This document shows, in pieces, positions 59,562 to 64,000 of a stretch of DNA of 64,000 nt. The notes under the pieces are model-generated. The model ran no database searches. It was given only the letters and a program-made list of their open reading frames with translations, and had not been told where the DNA came from. Position numbers and translations under genes: made by a program. Every line of letters begins with the position of its first letter. The stretch's first letter is position 1. Source of the DNA: Microbacterium sp. YJN-G. GTDB lineage: Bacteria; Actinomycetota; Actinomycetes; Actinomycetales; Microbacteriaceae. The stretch is taken from contig NZ_CP060402.1 in NCBI RefSeq assembly GCF_015040615.1, positions 2,604,001-2,668,000 of the forward strand, given 5' to 3'.

Positions 59562-59645
59562 CGCCGAGACCCCCATTTCGCGTCGACACCCCCAGCTGCG
59601 GGGATCCGCAGCTGGGGGTGTCGACGGCAGGTGAGTGTCTCGGCG
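59562..59645. repeat. Nested palindrome, CGCCGAGAC family, copy 2
   Basis: Outer arms cgccgagac (59562-59570) and gtctcggcg (59637-59645). Inner arms 59581-59601 and 59606-59626 pair perfectly over 21 bp with a 4-nt loop, and begin cgtcgacaccccc. Lies between converging genes (stops at 59543 and 59654). Same plan as 41218-41301 with a different inner end. Confidence 0.9.
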
Positions 59646-59653
59646 GAAAAGGG

Positions 59654-62245
<2,592 letters not shown>

Positions 62246-62258
62246 GTGTTTCCTCTCA

Positions 62259-62283
62259 AAGTTGAGCGTGTTGCTATCAACTT
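62259..62283 (-). promoter_or_regulatory. HAIR-like heat shock operator upstream of clpC
   Basis: aagttga (62259-62265) and tcaactt (62277-62283) pair over 7 bp with an 11-nt centre. The TTGA-N11-TCAA core matches the core of the HspR HAIR site (CTTGAGT-N7-ACTCAAG); the inner GT/AC bases are not kept. Confidence 0.6.
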
Positions 62284-62343
62284 CAACGTCACACCATGAC
62301 GACTATTCCCGGGCCCGGTGAAACGGACGAATAGAATCACCGC

Positions 62344-63060
62344 ATGTCCTCGGTGCTGTACGTGTGCGTCCGCCCCGAGCGGAGTGCGGCGGATGCCGAG
62401 CACCGCTCGTTCCGGCGCGGCCTGGGCGTCGACAGCCTCGATCGCGTCGACCTGCTGCACGCCTCGCTCGAGACGGTGGAGTGGCAGCAGTACGACGGGT
62501 TCGTCATCGGCGGCTCGCCCTTCAACGTCACCGAGGCTGACAAGAGCGAAGCTCAGCTCGCCGTGGAACACGACCTCGAGCGCATCGCATCCCGGGCCCT
62601 CGACGGTGCGGCGACCGCGCTGTTCACCTGCTACGGCATCGGCGTGGTGACCCGGATGCTGGGCGGCGAGGTGACGCTCGCGCACCCCGAGCGCGTGCAG
62701 GCGGCGCGCATCCAGCTCACCGACGCCGGTGCGGCCGATCCGCTGTTCGGCCCGCTCGCACCGTCGCTGTCGGTGTTCACCGCGCATAAGGAGTCCGCCG
62801 CGGCCACGCCGCCCGGCGCCGTGCTGCTGGCGACCCGGGAGGAGTGCCCGGTACAGGCGTACCGCGCCGGCGACCGGCTGTACGCGGTGCAGTTCCACCC
62901 CGAGGCGTCTCCGCAGGACTTCGCCGACCGCATGGCCGTGTACCGGGCATCCGGCTATTTCGATCCGCGCGAGTACGCGCACACCGAGCAGACCGTGCTG
63001 TCGGCCTCCGTCGACGGCGACGCGCTGCTCTCGGGATTCCCCGGGCTGCTGGGCGCCTGA
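62344..63060 (+). CDS. Class I glutamine amidotransferase-like protein
   Basis: 238 aa. Cys nucleophile in LFTCYGIGVVTR, and HPEASPQDFADRM gives the His-Glu pair. Related to GuaA-like GATase1 proteins that stand alone in actinobacteria. ATG 62344 is six nt after TAGAAT (leaderless). Confidence 0.85.
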   Translation: MSSVLYVCVRPERSAADAEHRSFRRGLGVDSLDRVDLLHASLETVEWQQYDGFVIGGSPFNVTEADKSEAQLAVEHDLERIASRALDGAATALFTCYGIGVVTRMLGGEVTLAHPERVQAARIQLTDAGAADPLFGPLAPSLSVFTAHKESAAATPPGAVLLATREECPVQAYRAGDRLYAVQFHPEASPQDFADRMAVYRASGYFDPREYAHTEQTVLSASVDGDALLSGFPGLLGA

Positions 63061-63100
63061 GCGCCGGGGGCTGGGGTACTGAGGCCCGCCAACTGGGATG

Positions 63101-63156
63101 CTGAGGCTCTCGAAGCACCCAGCATCCGGATGTCTGGGGCCCTTCGAGAGCCTCAG
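63101..63156. terminator. Bidirectional hairpin made from the dispersed repeat
   Basis: ctgaggctctcgaag (63101-63115) pairs exactly with 63142-63156 over 15 bp. It lies between converging genes (stops 63060 and 63175) and has the same core as 23990-24057. A terminator role is inferred from position. Confidence 0.6.
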
Positions 63157-63174
63157 GGACCCAGGAAGCAGCTG

Positions 63175-63633
63175 TCAGGAGCGCAGGAGCGCGATGCGCT
63201 CGTCGAGATACCCCGCCAGCGGCACGAGCGCCCCGCCGGGCGACCAGCGCACGCCCGGCACGCCGTCGATCAGTGCGAGAGGGCCGGATGCTGCGCCGGA
63301 ATCGACGGCATCCGGATCGAGCACCTGCCAGCCGAGGTGCACGACCTCACCCTCGCCGAAGCCTCCGCGTCGCGCCTGCGCGCGGCGTTCGGCGCGCGCC
63401 CTGGCCGATTCGGCGGTGTAGCCGCGGCGCACCTCCTCGGCGGCACGCAGGATCTCACCGGTGGCGAGCACCCCGTCATCGGTGAGCAGCAGCACGCCCA
63501 GGTGCCACGCCTCCCCCGCCCGTACGATGCGATCGGCGCGCCACCGCGAGCGGCGCAGCATCCCGAGTCCCTCCCGCGGCGTGCCGGACAGGCGGCGGCG
63601 TGCGTCGTCCAGCAGCGCGGCGGTGGGGCCCAT
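63175..63633 (-). CDS. Conserved hypothetical protein
   Basis: 152 aa, soluble. Arg/Ala-rich: TAALLDDARRRLSGTPREG, AWHLGVLLLTDDGVLATGEI, GEVVHLGWQVLDPDAVDSG. Not recognised. ATG 63633, TACCCT six nt upstream. Confidence 0.7.
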   Translation of the reverse strand: MGPTAALLDDARRRLSGTPREGLGMLRRSRWRADRIVRAGEAWHLGVLLLTDDGVLATGEILRAAEEVRRGYTAESARARAERRAQARRGGFGEGEVVHLGWQVLDPDAVDSGAASGPLALIDGVPGVRWSPGGALVPLAGYLDERIALLRS

Positions 63634-63708
63634 CCCACCAGGGTAACGATTCGCCGCGGCCGGGCCGATGCGGGCAGAATCGACAGACACCCCGTATCAG
63701 GAGCGCCC

Positions 63709-64000
63709 ATGCCTCAGACCGACACCGCACGCCTTCTCATCGCCTGCGACGACCAGCCCGGCATCGTCGCGGCCGTCGCCGGAGTGCTGGCGTCGCACGG
63801 GGCCAACATCATCTCGCTCGACCAGCACTCCACCGATGAGGAGGGCGGCCGCTTCTTCCAGCGCACCGTCATCCACCTCGAGGGGCTCACGGCGAAGCGG
63901 CCCGCACTCGAGGCGTCGATCGGCGAGGTCGCCGACCGCTTCGGCATGGAGTGGTCGCTGCACGACACCTCCAAGCGCAAGCGCGTCGCGATCTTCGTCT
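63709..64000 (+). CDS. purU: Formyltetrahydrofolate deformylase, N-terminal part (runs off window)
   Basis: 97 codons of the N-terminal ACT domain are visible: TARLLIACDDQPGIVAAVAG, VLASHGANIISLDQHSTDEE and GRFFQRTVIHLEG are family marks, then the linker KRKRVAIFV. It releases formate from 10-formyl-THF. AGGAG lies four nt upstream of ATG 63709. The catalytic domain is beyond the edge. Confidence 0.92.
   Translation, partial: MPQTDTARLLIACDDQPGIVAAVAGVLASHGANIISLDQHSTDEEGGRFFQRTVIHLEGLTAKRPALEASIGEVADRFGMEWSLHDTSKRKRVAIFV

Overview
The window reads as chromosome of a high-GC actinobacterium of the family Microbacteriaceae, most likely Microbacterium or a close relative. The signs are very GC-rich coding DNA with GC-biased third positions, menaquinone genes, an actinobacterial str operon, an Lhr helicase, a Pup-era style set of small actinobacterial families (DUF4229, DUF6421, DUF402, SCO7613 C-terminal domain) and many starts that look leaderless. 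Genus is inference from overall gene content; no rRNA or tRNA gene is present to confirm it. No prophage, transposase or CRISPR array was seen.

Layout. 1-2.2 kb: str operon (rpsL-rpsG-fusA, minus, fusA running off the left edge) behind a good promoter. 2.2-9.7 kb: envelope and membrane proteins of unknown role, with a DUF2975/HTH pair that carries its own tandem operators. 9.9-16 kb: a maltose/maltodextrin-type operon (binding protein, two permeases, GH13 glycosidase) under a LacI-type operator. 16-20 kb: Ser/Thr kinase, YajQ, GntR regulator, alpha/beta hydrolase. 20-35 kb: a dispersed menaquinone region (menF, polyprenyl diphosphate synthase, menG, menD, menA) mixed with fprA, DUF402, PPK2, rmuC, a 2H phosphoesterase flanked by direct repeats, and a cupin/DUF4287/RibD module controlled by a divergent ArsR-type regulator. 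35-42 kb: Lrp regulator divergent from a DUF6421-SDR pair, MFS transporter, threonine aldolase, SDR, Nudix-like protein, esterase. 42.7-50 kb: secreted endonuclease-like protein, Tat-exported GH5 glycosidase, ABC-F protein with a long leader, PspC, nucleotidyltransferase. 50-57 kb: DNA repair block (Lhr, CysZ/EI24-like, Nei-type glycosylase) and a hexapeptide-repeat protein. 57.5-64 kb: DoxX/Fe-S type regulator pair, LysR effector domain protein with an AT-hook-like tail, ClpC-type ATPase with a HAIR-like site, glutamine amidotransferase, start of purU.

Two features cut across the annotation. First, several unrelated families of palindromic elements sit in or beside genes: a nested hairpin with the core GAGAAACC that occurs once between genes and once in frame inside a membrane-protein gene; a nested palindrome with outer arms CGCCGAGAC at two convergent junctions; a GATCTGCGGACG hairpin; a 64-bp tandem hairpin; 89-bp direct repeats either side of one gene; and a GGTCCCTGAGGCTCTCGAAG repeat. 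Second, the heptamer GGATGCC/GGCATCC is strikingly over-used inside genes, forcing otherwise rare codons. These, together with about two dozen start codons placed 6-8 nt after a TANNNT-like hexamer, are the most unusual things seen. Gene functions below come from motif recognition by eye; no database search was run.
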